A stretch of 64,000 nt of DNA. Origin: Rhizophagus irregularis. Lineage: Eukaryota > Glomeromycota > Glomeromycetes > Glomerales > Glomeraceae. This document shows positions 34,774 through 49,011 of this stretch, in pieces (within the stretch, counting starts at the first letter, position 1; each line of letters starts with the position of its first letter). The position numbers and the translations under genes are program-made. Under the pieces are notes generated by a model, which was not told the origin of the DNA, did not search any database, and worked only from the letters and a program-made list of their open reading frames with translations. Where the stretch lies: positions 5,481,001-5,545,000 of the forward strand of contig NC_089433.1 in the NCBI RefSeq assembly GCF_026210795.1, written 5' to 3'.

Positions 34774-35413
34774 TTATTCATCAAATTCAAATTCTTTATT
34801 AACACCAGTGATATTATATAAATCATTAGCAGTAATTCCACGTAATTCGAATCCTTTCATTTTTTTAATTTCGCCAGTTTCTAATTTTTCTAATTCCGTA
34901 GTTTTTTGTTTTATTGTATCTCTTAATGAAGAAATTTCTTTTTCAAGGTTCTTTTGATCTATTTATATTTCACAAGACAGAATTATTCGTTATATTCAGA
35001 TTATGCTACAAAAGAATTGTAAAAAAAGAGCATAATAACCTTTTACCTTTTTCTATATATGTTTTTACATTATCTTTTTCCAGCTTAACAAAGAAGTCTC
35101 CCAGATTTACCCATACATTTTTTTGAGAATTTAAAGGTTCTTTTTTAAGTTTAGCTAACGCTTCTCTATTAGTGTTTCTTGTTCTATCATAATCTATAGC
35201 CTTGAACAAAAAATTTGTAATTAGGCAATTGTAACTAAGTTTAAAATGAAGCACATTTTAAATTACCAATTGCTTGTTTGTTAAAATATCTTCAGCTAAG
35301 CGCTCGCGCTCAGTAAGAACTAAATTGTAACAAATCTATTTAACCATAACGTTTAATAATAAAATAAAAAGAAATTGAATAACAATTATATAAATACTTG
35401 GAATATATTCCAT
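34774..35413 (-). CDS. PDRG1-like prefoldin-family subunit
   Basis: Four exons (35413-35398, 35319-35267, 35200-35047, 34958-34774) give 135 residues. LTERERLAEDILTNKQL, YDRTRNTNREALAKLKK and NVWVNLGDFFVKLEKD match p53- and DNA-damage-regulated protein 1, a beta-prefoldin-like member of the R2TP/prefoldin-like (URI) complex. The coiled coil continues in exon 4 (KNLEKEISSLRDTIKQKTTE) and ends in an acidic tail. Exon 1 encodes five residues and part of a sixth. It is convergent with BUB1 and head-to-head with the proteasome beta-3 gene across about 170 bp. Confidence 0.8.
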
Positions 35414-35587
35414 TGTATTAATTGTATTTAAGATCAAAAAAAGTGAAGATAAATTGCTATCTGAAAAAAAAAACGTAATCCATATACGTAGTACTGATAT
35501 GCATATCAAAGATTTTTTTTTTTGACATTTGCATTTGCACTATAACTTAACCTATTAACCTGTTCTTTTTGAAATATTTTAGTCACC

Positions 35588-36580
35588 ATGGTAAATGATT
35601 CTATTAAAACTTTAAATATAAGCTGGACTTTCTTTTTAACGAAATGTACTATTTTGTATATTATAGTCGATTATGGAATATAATGGTGGGGCGATAGTCG
35701 CAATGGCCGGAAAGAATTGTGTTGCTATTGGATCTGATAAACGCCTTGGTGTTCAATTGATGACTGTGTCAACTGAATTTCCAAAAGTATTTCCCGCAAC
35801 AGATAAAACTTTTATAGGACTTCCTGGTCTAGCTACTGATATTCGAACTTTGTAAATAATATTCACATTTCAGTTCATTACGTTTCAATTTCTTAGTAAT
35901 ATATTTATATAAAAACATATTTTTTTTTACTTTTAATAGATCAGAAAGATTTCGTTTTAAAATCAATATGTATAAATTAAGTGAAGAACGCGAAATTGAA
36001 CCACGTACATTAGCACATATGGTATCCTCAACATTGTACGAAAGAAGGTAGCCATCCAAAAATTCTTAATATTTTTAAATATCAAAGAGGTTAACTTTCT
36101 CTTATTTTAAAATAGGTTTGGTCCATATTTTGTCGAGCCAATAATTGCCGGACTTGACAAAAATAATCAACCATTTATTTGTGGAATGGACTTGATAGGG
36201 TGTATTAACTTTGCAAAAGATTTTGTAGTAGGTGGATCAACTACAGATAGTTTATTTGGAGTATGCGAATCTTTATGGGAACCTGATTTAGAACCTGAAG
36301 ATTTATTTGAAACTATTTCGCAATCTTTATTGAATGCTGTTGATAGGGATAGTTTGGCTGGTTGGGGTGCTGTTGTCCATGTAGTGTATGTATTTAAAAC
36401 AATAGAGTAATTTTGAAGTCATGAATACTAAAGTAATTTTTTATTCATAGAACTCCTGAGAGGGTAATCACTCGTACTCTCAAAACTCGTATGGTAAGTA
36501 GATCTCATATTAACATTATATATTTCTTTTATTATGTATTCTTAATTAATTTATTTTAATTTATTTTATTTTAGGATTAA
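35588..36580 (+). CDS. PUP3: 20S proteasome subunit beta-3
   Basis: Non-catalytic beta subunit of the 20S core. Six exons (35588-35590, 35667-35851, 35940-36047, 36116-36385, 36451-36493, 36575-36580) give 202 residues reading MSIMEYNGGAIVAMAGKNCV, almost the conserved beta-3 start. FGPYFVEPIIAGLD, FICGMDLIGC, LFGVCESLWEP and AVDRDSLAGWGAVVHVV are diagnostic. There is no propeptide or N-terminal catalytic Thr, as in the family. The first coding exon is just the ATG, and the last codes only Asp and stop, so the C-terminal MD is split between exons. Confidence 0.95.
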
Positions 36581-37428
36581 AAAATTTTCATTCTTTGAAT
36601 AAATAGAAAATGACATATTCCATTATGTATTTTCAAATTTTCGGGGCAATTGAAATATTAAATTCACGATATTAAAAACATATGTAAAGTTTATGATAAA
36701 TAAAAAGATCACAATGTTTTATCGCGTTTAAAAAAATCACACTCCGGTCAATTCCCGTTCCATTAGTAATATTTTTTAAAGTCATCCGATATATCAAGAA
36801 ATCTGATATATCAAGAACAAATTTAATATATTATATAACTCTGTTATACCAAGATTTTACTTATGTACATCGAATTTCATTCATGTGAGCGCTTCCGATT
36901 ATTAAGAGACTAGCCTAGGTATAGAAAATGATAAATAAAAATTTCGCGAGGTTTTGATCTTTTTATTTAGAATAGTTTTGAATTGTTTATATTTTTTAAT
37001 TTTTTTGCTACTTGAAATCAAATAATTATTACAAAAAAGTAAAATTTTATACTAAGATTGAATGAAGTTGTGGATGATCTTTATATAGAAATCAGTTATC
37101 ATTGTAACACAATCTTAGATCTACACTTGGGTCGGATATCTTTCATAATGTAAGTAAACTGGTTTAAAACTTATTGCTATAGTGATTACTAGTTTTGTTT
37201 TTTTTAGAACACTCATATGGATTATTATCAAGCAAAAAAATCTTTAAATAAAAGGGTAAATTTTGAACTTTAATAGTATAAAAATTATTAATGCAATTTA
37301 TTGATTTGTTCCTAGTAAATAATAAATAAAAGGGGTATTGTTTACATATATAATACATTGTATATATATAAAAGTTTATCCCGTATGTAATTTGTAAAAT
37401 TTAACTAGCTGTTAATACATAAATTACT
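36581..37428. other. AT-rich convergent spacer
   Basis: About 850 bp. Contains a short direct repeat of ATATATCAAGAA (near 36788 and 36808) with a degenerate third copy, possibly a worn transposon end; no matching second end found. No gene seen. Confidence 0.45.
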
Positions 37429-38249
37429 TTAAACAATGACCTGTCTTTCTGATAATGCCGAAGCAATTATATCTGTGACTTCTTTTAGTTCATTTCCAAG
37501 ATCCAATAATACTCCTTAATATGATTATAGTCCGTTCGAAACAGAATTTAATTTAATTTTATTAAAATATTTTTTTTTTAAAAAAAAACAAAAAAGAATT
37601 TTATATACAAAACAATCTTCTCACCAGTATTAGACCCCGAATCAGCTACCAAAGTAGTTATCAAAGGCGTATGATTAAATTGTACAATTTGAAAAAGGCC
37701 AAATAAACTCACTATTGATTTATTCTTCTTCAAACCTAATTTTGATGCCTTAAAGATAATTAAGAAAAAGTAAATTAAATTTGCTTCTGACTTATTAAAG
37801 AATATGCTATAATAAATAAATCCTTACCTGATCACTTACTACAGAAAATGTTGTTGATAACGCTGGTTCAAGAACTCTCGGTGATACATCATTTGATACA
37901 GCTATTTAAATTTTAAAAAAAAGGTTATTTGTTATAGTTTTGTAAGAAAAAATAATAGAGGAAAGGAACAACAAGCACATTTTATTAATATAACGCCATC
38001 TCCGTCCGTGACGGTTACAGCTTTCAAACCGTCTATTCTATTGAAATAAGAGAATAATTTTGTTAAAAAAATTTTCAAATGGAAAAAATAAAGATAATAC
38101 GAGAAAAACTTGCCTAGTTAATAACTTATTAAAATAAGTTTGTAATTCCTTTAAGACAATATATATATTTATTTAAAAGCGTCAAGTATTATAAAAGAAA
38201 CCACAAATTACACGATATTCACAATAAAAATTGTAAATACCTCACCCAT
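37429..38249 (-). CDS. LAMTOR3/MP1-like Ragulator subunit
   Basis: Six small exons (38249-38241, 38148-38114, 38037-37979, 37901-37828, 37748-37625, 37514-37429) give 128 residues, none long enough to show as an open frame alone. The roadblock-type sequence MGEELQTYFNKLLTR, GLKAVTVTDGDGVILIK, LEPALSTTFSVVSDQASKLG, NKSIVSLFGLFQIVQFNHTP and GVLLDLGNELKEVTDII follows LAMTOR3 closely. In animals this Ragulator subunit scaffolds MEK1 and anchors Rag GTPases/TORC1 on late endosomes or lysosomes; here a vacuolar-membrane TORC1 role is inferred. Exon 1 is 9 nt. Intron 2 has a GC donor (AG|GCAAGT), the only junction that keeps the frame. Confidence 0.82.
37570..37588. repeat. T10-A9 palindrome
   Basis: Run of T followed directly by run of A inside the last intron of the LAMTOR3-like gene; one of six similar sites in the window. 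Confidence 0.55.
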
Positions 38250-38565
38250 TCTTTCGTTTCTTCTTTGGAATTAAAACGTGTAAATTTTATTTAATGTATT
38301 GAATATCGTAATTGAGGATGGTGAAGAATAATTTTTATAATTTTTAAAATGCTATGAAAGAACGCCAACTTCGTAAAAAATTGATCAAATATTACATAAT
38401 GTACATAATGTTGAACGTCATTACCATAAATCGAAACTAAAAAATCGAACACGTTTTTATCTAATCTAATCATATTACACAATACAGTAAGTATAAAAAT
38501 CTGGATAAAAATCTGGATCTGAAAAAAAAATCCATCTCAAATTGAATTTTCCTTCTTTAATAATT
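38250..38565. promoter_or_regulatory. Shared divergent promoter interval
   Basis: 316 bp between the divergent starts of the LAMTOR3-like gene and homoserine kinase. AT-rich with no coding. No specific element can be named. Confidence 0.4.
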
Positions 38566-39868
38566 ATGTCTTCTCCAAGTAAAATATTACAAATAAGAGT
38601 TCCTTGTTCCTCGTCAAATATAGGACCAGGTTTTGATGTACTTGGAGTTACATTGTCATTATATTTAACCTTAACCGTTAAAATTCTACCAAAACATTCG
38701 AATTTACCGAATTTTAATGAACATATAGTATTAGCTTATAGTGGAGAAGGTAGCTCACATGTGCCATTATCAATTAACCAAAATTTAATCACTAAAACAG
38801 CGTTATTCGTACTAGCTTCACATAATATAAATGGATTTCCTTCGCCAATGATCATAAATATTAATAATGAAATTCCATTTGGTAGAGGTTTAGGTAGTAG
38901 TGGAGCAGCTGTAGTTGCTGGTGTGATTTTAGGAGATATAGCAGGAGATCTCAAATTAACTAAAGATAGATTATTAGATCATTGTTTAATGATTGAAAGA
39001 CATCCCGATAATGTTACTGCTGCTTTAATGGGTGGGTTTGTTGCATCTTATTTACGCGAATTGGATTCTAAAGACATCGAAGCTCCTGCTATTCCTCATT
39101 CGGAAACTCTTGAAGATGGAATAACTGCTAATGAGCAAGCAGTTAAACAAAAAGAACTAACAGTACCGAATGGGATAGGTCATTATATTAGATTAAAATG
39201 GGCTAAAGAAATTAAAGCTATTACTATTATTCCTCAATTCGAAGTTGCTACTGCTACTGCTAGAAGTGTATTGCCAAATACTTACGAAAGACAAGATGTG
39301 GTATGCTTTAATCTCTTTATATTGATAATTAAAGTATGATCTGTATGATCTTTTACTAAAAACTTTTCATTATAATCCTTTTTAGGTATTTAATTTACAG
39401 CGATTAGCTGTTTTAACAACTGCTCTTTCGCAGTCACCTCCAGATGCTGATTTGATATTTCAAGCGATGCAAGATAAAATACATCAACCATACCGTATGG
39501 AATTGGTAAGTAATTATATTAATTTTATATTTCAGCTTATATTAAGTTAATAATATGCAAAATATAATATATATCGAGACTTAATTTTGTACTGATTTGA
39601 TCTTTTTTTTTCAATGTATTTTTTAAAGATTCCTGGATTATCAGAAATTTTATCGAGTGTAAATCCAAAAACAGTTCCAGGATTTTTAGGCATATGTTTA
39701 AGTGGGGCAGGACCAACGATTTTAGCTTTAGCAGTTAATAATTTTGATTTAATTGCTGATAGAATAACAGAAGTTTTAAAAAGAAAAAAAGACACTCAAG
39801 TGATTGTAAAAACGTTAGATATCGTTGATGAAGGTGCTCAAGTTATTGAATTGACCGAAAGTAGTTAA
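38566..39868 (+). CDS. THR1: Homoserine kinase
   Basis: GHMP kinase that phosphorylates homoserine with ATP, the committed step toward threonine. Three exons (38566-39300, 39386-39505, 39629-39868) give 364 residues, the family length. RVPCSSSNIGPGFDVLGVTL is the N-terminal signature, EIPFGRGLGSSGAAVVAG the ATP-binding GHMP loop, IERHPDNVTAALMGGF motif 2 and GICLSGAGPTILALA the C-terminal GHMP motif. I chose the ATG at 38566 because the frame has no earlier ATG. Cytosolic. It adds to PRO3 as a second amino-acid biosynthesis gene in the window. Confidence 0.95.
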
Positions 39869-40083
39869 AGTGATTGATTAAAAAATCATTATAGGTAGGA
39901 AGAATGTATTTTTTTATATTAAAAGTATTAGATTTAATAGAGAATTTTTTTTATAAAATATGCATATCATACCAAGGAATTATTATTATTAGAATATTTC
40001 ATTATAGAAAAATTGTAATTTTCATATTAGAGATATTTTAAGATATATATTTAAATAAAATTTTTATATACAGTTTAATTAAT

Positions 40084-41116
40084 TTACAAATCAGATCTAA
40101 CAAATTCACCAGGGCCATATGGTTTACTTGTTAAGGTAGTAAGACCAGATTTAGGTTCACAAGTAATACGACCAGACTGTGGTCCATGTTTTGGTATTTC
40201 ACCTTGTTTTAATGATTCTAATATTCTTATAGTTGTATCTGGTGTTAAATCCTCCTAAATTTACGATTAAAACATTTAATATATAATTTATATATGATTT
40301 AAAACAAAAAAAAATTGCTTTAATAGAACAGTAGTACTTACATAATAATCATCGTTAATAGTCAATACGGGAGCATTAACACAGGCACCAGCACATTCAA
40401 CTTCTACTAAAGTAAATAATTTGTCGGGAGTTGTTTCGCCCGGTTTAATTTTTAAATGATTTTTAATTGTTTCTAAAATTTCTGTTGACCCACATAATTG
40501 ACATGGTGTCGTTGTACAAAGTTGTAAAAAATATTTTCCGACTGGACTTCTATTTAAGATAAATTTAGAATTTAGTTTTAATAAAATTAATAGAAATATA
40601 TATATATTTATATACATACCGATTAAACATAGTATAAAAAGTGGCAACTTCATAAACACGCATAGGAGGCATTTCTAATAATTTAGCTACAGCATTCATA
40701 ACAGAGATACTCGTCCAACCTAATTGACGTTGACCTAAATCTAATAAAGGTATAACAGCAGCTTTTTTATATTGTGGTGGATAACGTGATATAATATCTT
40801 TCGCTCTTTTTAAACTATCTTCTGTAAATTCGAATGGAATCGACAAGTTATTTTCCGATGTATCTCGGTGCTATTTAAAATCAGGAATGGTGAACCGATA
40901 TTAATATTATTTTAAAAAAAAACTTTAAATTGTTAAAAATCTTACCAGAAATAATTGATCGGAAGTAGTAAAAGCACTGGCATGAAAAGGTCTTTTCGTT
41001 AACGCAACAGGAAAAGGTATTTTTACACCTTTTATAAATGATGTACTAGTTTTCAATACAGAACTAGTATTCAGATACCTTCTAGCAAGTATCCTAGAAG
41101 CAATCGCAAAATTCAT
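40084..41116 (-). CDS. NDUFV2: Mitochondrial complex I 24-kDa subunit (NDUFV2)
   Basis: Peripheral-arm subunit of NADH:ubiquinone oxidoreductase holding the N1a 2Fe-2S cluster. Four exons (41116-40946, 40870-40620, 40549-40342, 40254-40084) give 266 residues. Residues 1 to about 40 ([20 protein letters not shown]) are a basic, hydroxylated, acid-free mitochondrial presequence. [20 protein letters not shown] and [15 protein letters not shown] are conserved. Cluster ligands are in [12 protein letters not shown] (two Cys) and [11 protein letters not shown] (two Cys). Shares a 249-bp head-to-head interval with the next gene. Confidence 0.95.
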
Positions 41117-41365
41117 TATTAAAATTAATTAAATATCTTTAATCTTTTCGAATAATCTTTTTTAATAAAAAAAAAAATGTATGATGATGCACCGTTACAT
41201 GATCAGAATGTAGGAATGTAGATCTCATCATAAACAAACATATATAAATATAACCTATCAGTATCATATTGGCAAAAAACAAAATGGGTCCGATATCATG
41301 TTCGTAATATATATATATATTTTTTTTAAACACATTTTTTTTTTACTTAATTGAATTTTTGATTT

Positions 41366-41934
41366 ATGATAGATATTCCAGTAGCAGATTTAAAACCAGA
41401 TCAACATCAAGTAAATTTAAAAGTAAAAGTAATAGCACAAATTATAATAGGAGAAGTAGATGATTATCCCAGTTAGTGTTAAGAAAGAAATGAAAGAAAT
41501 TCTTTTATTGTTAAAAAATTATGTTAATATTTTTTTTAATTTTACGTAGCTTGGACTAAAATTAAAGTAGCAGAAATTTTAATTGGAGATTCGACAGGAT
41601 GTATAATCATGAAAGCAATGAACGGTAGTTATATAAAAAAATCATACTTGAATAGTTTCAAACATCCAAATATTATATTTATGTTTATTTTTTTTTTATC
41701 AAAATATAAATAGATCAAATAAATTTATTGCAACCAAATACTACAGTAAATATTCATAATGCAAGAGTAGAAATGTATCGTGGATTTATGAGAATAGTAG
41801 TTGATCAAAATACCAGTGCAGAAATTACAATTGAAAATAATAACGAGAATAGTATTAATAATATTAATTTAGAAAAAAATCTATCCTTAGTAGAATATCA
41901 ATACGTTCCTCATGTTGTCTTAAACGGGGATTAA
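41366..41934 (+). CDS. OB-fold single-strand-binding protein, SOSS-B-like
   Basis: Three exons (41366-41471, 41550-41624, 41714-41934) give 133 residues. The pattern DLKPDQHQVNLKVKVIAQII, WTKIKVAEILIGDSTGCIIM, NLLQPNTTVNIHNARVEMYR and FMRIVVDQ is that of an OB-fold like human SOSS-B/NABP or archaeal single-strand-binding proteins. The C-terminus ends LVEYQYVPHVVLNGD, comparable to the end of the SOSS-B OB domain. In animals this binds ssDNA in double-strand-break repair; here function is by analogy. A minisatellite follows its stop. Confidence 0.65.
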
Positions 41935-41946
41935 ATAGGATATAAA

Positions 41947-42099
41947 ATGAGTGGGATATTAAATAATGGGAATATTAAATGGGAATATAATATTAGATGG
42001 GAATATCAATCGGGAATATTAAATGGGAATATTAAATGGGAATATTAAATGGGAATATTAAATAGGAATATTAAATAGGAATATTAAATGAGAATATTA
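41947..42099. repeat. Minisatellite, about 14-bp unit ATTAAATGGGAATA
   Basis: At least seven units of GGGAATATTAAAT with variants (AGGAATATTAAAT, GAGAATATT) in the 3' flank of the SOSS-B-like gene, ending before the convergent phosphatase gene. The central units are identical, the outer ones diverged. Confidence 0.85.
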
Positions 42100-42137
42100 C
42101 GGTAGAAGTTCACTAAATTAATCATGTAATAATATAT

Positions 42138-43262
42138 TTATGAATAAATAAAGTACCAACCAATGAAAATACCAGTTGATGCAACAATTATTTTTGTCCA
42201 TTTTGTCCAAAATAACATCCATAATGATCCAAATATTTTAATAACAAAATTTCCAACTACTTTTTTCATAAATCTCCATTTATCAATCTTAAAATTATAG
42301 TTAGTAAAAAAATTAATTTTATTATTATTATTATAATAATCAAGAGATTCGTAATTAATCGTGAATAAAGCAGAAACTGGTTTATGATCTGATGTAATAT
42401 AATCATTATTAGATGTATAATGATTCAATTTAATTGATTCGATACGGCTAGAAAAATATAATATTCTATCGCACCATCCAGGAATCCTTTTTGAAGAATT
42501 AAACTCTGTACTACCAACATAATATTTGTAAGTAGGAGGAAATTTTATTTCACCTTCTTGAAATCCATTAAACGCCTGCCCTTTTCTTTTTTCAATATTT
42601 AATTGGTCACGTTTTATTACCGTTTGATATTCATTTGTATTTAATAGATTCATTAAATGTTCTTTTTTTTCTGCTTTTATCTCTATACGATAGTTTAAAT
42701 CTCCAAAAAGAAATACGTAATCATTATCATATATTGTACTTTTATCAATAAATATTACTCTCTCAATAATACTCTTAAAATTCTTATTCCTTTCCACTAC
42801 ATTATGTGAATGTGGTGCTAAATGTGCACATATAAAACAGACTGATATTGTATCATTTATATTTAATCGAGCTACAATCGCTCCCTTGTTACCAGCCCAA
42901 ATTGGTCCAACTCCAACCTGTTCTACTTCTATACTCTTTATCTCATTTTTAATTTCTTCATTTCTTACATAAATTACTAATGCTAACCCATTGAATATAC
43001 TACTACTTATTTTAAAATATTGTTCATTTGTATAATTAAGTATTGCTTTTTCAATCATTTCCTCACAATGTTTTATTCTATTTTTATTATTAATATTTAA
43101 AAATGCATTTGGATATTCGTTAAATTCTTGAAATCCTATTGCAATTATATCGGGTTTTTCTGGTAGGGATTGTGATGTTGGAGGGAACAACCATGTTGTT
43201 AGATCTTTTTCTAATAATCTTTGATTTAAATTATATGTCCCTACTAATACAGTAAGTGACAT
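42138..43262 (-). CDS. Inositol polyphosphate 5-phosphatase, tail-anchored
   Basis: A single-exon gene of 374 residues. GTYNLNQR, IIAIGFQEFNEYPN, IWAGNKGAIVARL, FICAHLAPHSHNVVERNKNF, FGDLNYRIE, FPPTYKY, RIPGWCDRIL and SDHKPVSALF are the ordered motifs of the Mg-dependent IPPc (endonuclease-like) fold that removes the 5-phosphate of phosphoinositides or inositol phosphates. The C-terminus has two hydrophobic stretches (WRFMKKVVGNFVIKIFGSLW and IIVASTGIFIGWYFIYS), suggesting membrane anchoring. No Sac1 domain, unlike yeast synaptojanins. Intron-free among intron-rich neighbours. Substrate not predictable. Confidence 0.88.
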   Translation of the reverse strand: MSLTVLVGTYNLNQRLLEKDLTTWLFPPTSQSLPEKPDIIAIGFQEFNEYPNAFLNINNKNRIKHCEEMIEKAILNYTNEQYFKISSSIFNGLALVIYVRNEEIKNEIKSIEVEQVGVGPIWAGNKGAIVARLNINDTISVCFICAHLAPHSHNVVERNKNFKSIIERVIFIDKSTIYDNDYVFLFGDLNYRIEIKAEKKEHLMNLLNTNEYQTVIKRDQLNIEKRKGQAFNGFQEGEIKFPPTYKYYVGSTEFNSSKRIPGWCDRILYFSSRIESIKLNHYTSNNDYITSDHKPVSALFTINYESLDYYNNNNKINFFTNYNFKIDKWRFMKKVVGNFVIKIFGSLWMLFWTKWTKIIVASTGIFIGWYFIYS

Positions 43263-43445
43263 TTTTAAATTTAGTAGTAAAAAAGGGAATTCAGCAGCAA
43301 TCAGTTATCAGCATAACAGGATTTATAAAATCATATGAATATCACATGATTTAACTATCTTCTCTGGCCGGCGCGAAAATTACAAAAAGAATTATTTGGT
43401 CATAAATTTTGGTTTGTTCTTTTTTATTATTTAAAATTTTATAAA

Positions 43446-44690
43446 ATGAAAAGAAAAAGTGAAATAGTTAAAACTGAAACTAAAAGTCCTTATTTTAATA
43501 GTTCCATAAGTTCCATAAATGGAGAAAATAAGAATAACGCGCCATTCAAGGACGCGTTAAATAAAGATATAACCAAAGATATATTTGATACTTTACTGAC
43601 AAATAAATCAGAAACAAAGTCAAAAATTCGAGATATTACATCGATCAAACGAACAGGAAAAATATCCAAATATTTTAGATCAATCAAAAAGGGATTTACA
43701 AAAAATGCTAGTACTTACTCCGCTAAACATATCAAATTTTCTGAAGAAGAAGCTTTTCTTTTCATGAATAACTTATCCAATATAGACATTGATTTAAAAG
43801 TAGACTCAGAAGCAACAGAAGGATCTATTTCAGAGATTGAATATCCTTCAGAAAAAGATTTAAACTTCAATTTTGAAGAATCTAAAAGTGGTGGCGGTTC
43901 AAGACTTCCAACTATGGAAGAAGCTAAAAAAGCTGCATCAATCGAAATTAATTATGTTCCAAAATTTATTCCTATGCCATCTCCTTTTAATCTTGTACAA
44001 GAAACTTTATATTATGATCCATGGAAGGTAACGTTATCATTTTATTATAACTATTATTTATTCTTATCTTAATATTATAACTGACGCGATTTACACATAA
44101 AAGTTATTAATAGCAACAATGTTTTTAAATCGTACAAGAGGTTCACAAGCATTACCAATAATGTGGAAATTTTTAGAAGAATATCCAACTCCACAAAAAG
44201 CTGTTTTAGCTGATGTTCATACATTAGCTGATTTATTACGTCCATTAGGACTACAGTTAAGTATCTTTATTGAACTATTTATTTTGAAATAAGTGTTATT
44301 CAATAATAATGATTATTATTGATATTTAGAAATTCAAGAGCCGAAAGAATAATAAAATTTTCATATGCTTACTTGCTGAATTCAAATTTCAAAACTCCAA
44401 AAAATTTATTTGGTATGGGTAAATATGCAGAAGATAGTTGGAAATTATTCTGTGAAAAAGATGATAATTGGATGGAAGAATATGGTCTTGAACCCGAAGA
44501 TAAAATTTTACAATTGTATGTTAATTGGCGTAGACATCAATATAAAATTTCTAGAGTAAAGGAAGAAGAAAGAGATTTAGGATTGAATTCACCTAATAAT
44601 ATAGTAAAAAAATATGTAAGTGAAAACGAAAATTATCTTTCTTTACAGGAATTAAACAAGTTAGATACATTACCAACAACTGACTTATAA
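43446..44690 (+). CDS. MBD4-type DNA glycosylase (HhH-GPD)
   Basis: Three exons (43446-44027, 44104-44255, 44330-44690) give 364 residues. The C-terminal domain LVQETLYYDPWKLLIATMFL, NRTRGSQALPIMWKFLEEYP, LADLLRPLGLQNSRAERIIK, FGMGKYAEDSWKLFC and LEPEDKILQLYVNW follows the glycosylase domain of MBD4, which excises T or U opposite G at methylated CpG. The catalytic Asp position (PEDHK in human MBD4, PEDKI here) is kept. The first 150 residues are Lys/Ser/Asp-rich and show no methyl-CpG-binding domain. Nuclear base-excision repair inferred. The donor of exon 2 is CA|GTTAAG. Confidence 0.85.
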
Positions 44691-45485
44691 GGATTCTTTA
44701 TTGGACGATACTTAGTATCATTTTTTGCGTAAGAGTAACAATACGCAATAGTATAATTCGCCATTTATGTGGAATATGCAAGACTTATATATACTGTTCA
44801 ATGAGGTTGAAAACTTAATATTTTCATTTTTGAATGTACATTTTTTTTTTTGCCATATGAATAAAATAGTAATATTATTAATTGGATTTTGTCAAATAAA
44901 GTTGCATTTATCATGTAATTGAGAGGACAGTGATTTGCTGTATAAAGAAAGCAGAGAATGTATTTAATTTCACATTAATTACTTAATATATTCTTAAAAT
45001 TTGATAATATTTGTAATATTCGCATGATTAATTGAATTGACTGAAGTTATTATTGATGCGGAGCAAATAATTCTCAGAACAAAAGTTTTAATATATGAGA
45101 TCGTAAATTTCAGATGAACAACAACAAAACTGGTTCTTAAGAATTCGATCTAGACCTGAGCCTACTGTTTTTCTGTTTTCTAACTTCATATAATAATTCT
45201 TGATAAGAACTTATTCTGAAAACCACATCGATGATCTACTTAAAAACACATTTCGATTTTTAAAGTTTACAATAAAATTATCATTGTTCTTTACAAGTAT
45301 GTAAATAGAGAATAATCATAATCTTTATTTTAGATTCAATGTATAAAAAATTAATTTATATTAATATCATGAATGATTATTGATCTACTTGCATCTGTGA
45401 AGTTGTATCTTCTTATAAAAAAATTAACAAAATCAATTAAATTAACTGTTAAGAATTTAAAATAAATTAATTTTATTTTATTTAA
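44691..45485. other. AT-rich convergent spacer
   Basis: About 800 bp, stop-dense, no repeat structure or gene recognised. Confidence 0.5.
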
Positions 45486-45807
45486 TTAATTTTGTTCACC
45501 TGTACGGATTTTCTCAATTATCATTTCTGCTCCTTCCATTCGGTGTTTTTGTTGCTGAAATACGATAAAAATAATAAATCATAATGTTCAATTTTTTTTT
45601 TTTCCAAGATAAAAATTATAGACTTACAAATTTAATTCGTCTATCAATTTTTTGTTGTTTCTTTTTAGATATACGTTTTCCATGAATCATAATTTCACTG
45701 GGTCGTAATTTGCCTGATGATTTTAAATTATTTATTTGTACTTTTCTACTTATTCGGTGTTTTTTTGTCAATTTATGAACTTTTCTTGGTGCATTGGTAT
45801 TACCCAT
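45486..45807 (-). CDS. Small very basic protein, possibly nucleolar
   Basis: Two exons (45807-45628, 45554-45486) give 82 residues rich in Lys and Arg: MGNTNAPRKVHKLTKKHRIS, RPSEIMIHGKRISKKKQQKI and an acidic-amphipathic end HRMEGAEMIIEKIRTGEQN. Size and composition suggest a ribosome-biogenesis or nucleolar factor, but I do not recognise the family with confidence. It is divergent from the Polo kinase gene across 291 bp. The open splice join and coding bias support a real gene. Confidence 0.6.
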
Positions 45808-46098
45808 GGTTATGACTTTATTTATAATATTGGCGACGTTTGAAAAAGTTGAAAAACTTTTTTATATACACGTGAACATTTTCCAAAAATGGTATAAGAA
45901 TCCTGAAAAGTCATGAACCGCAGCTGATCAATTGATATTCGATCTATGGAATTTTTTGATTGGCTGCAATTTCTAGATTTGAAACGTATGACGTCAGTCT
46001 TTTTGTTTACATATCAATCATTCCCTTCGATTTGTTGTTGAGCAGCTCTTAAATTCTTCTCGTAGGAACTCTCCATGATAATTATATAATATATTATT

Positions 46099-49011
<2,913 letters not shown>

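Noticed and set aside
36780-36860. Transposon end suggested by ATATATCAAGAA direct repeats
   Set aside because: No inverted partner or target duplication found in the spacer.
41947-42099. CRISPR-like or regulatory array
   Set aside because: Units are contiguous with no unique spacers; it is a simple minisatellite in a eukaryotic genome.
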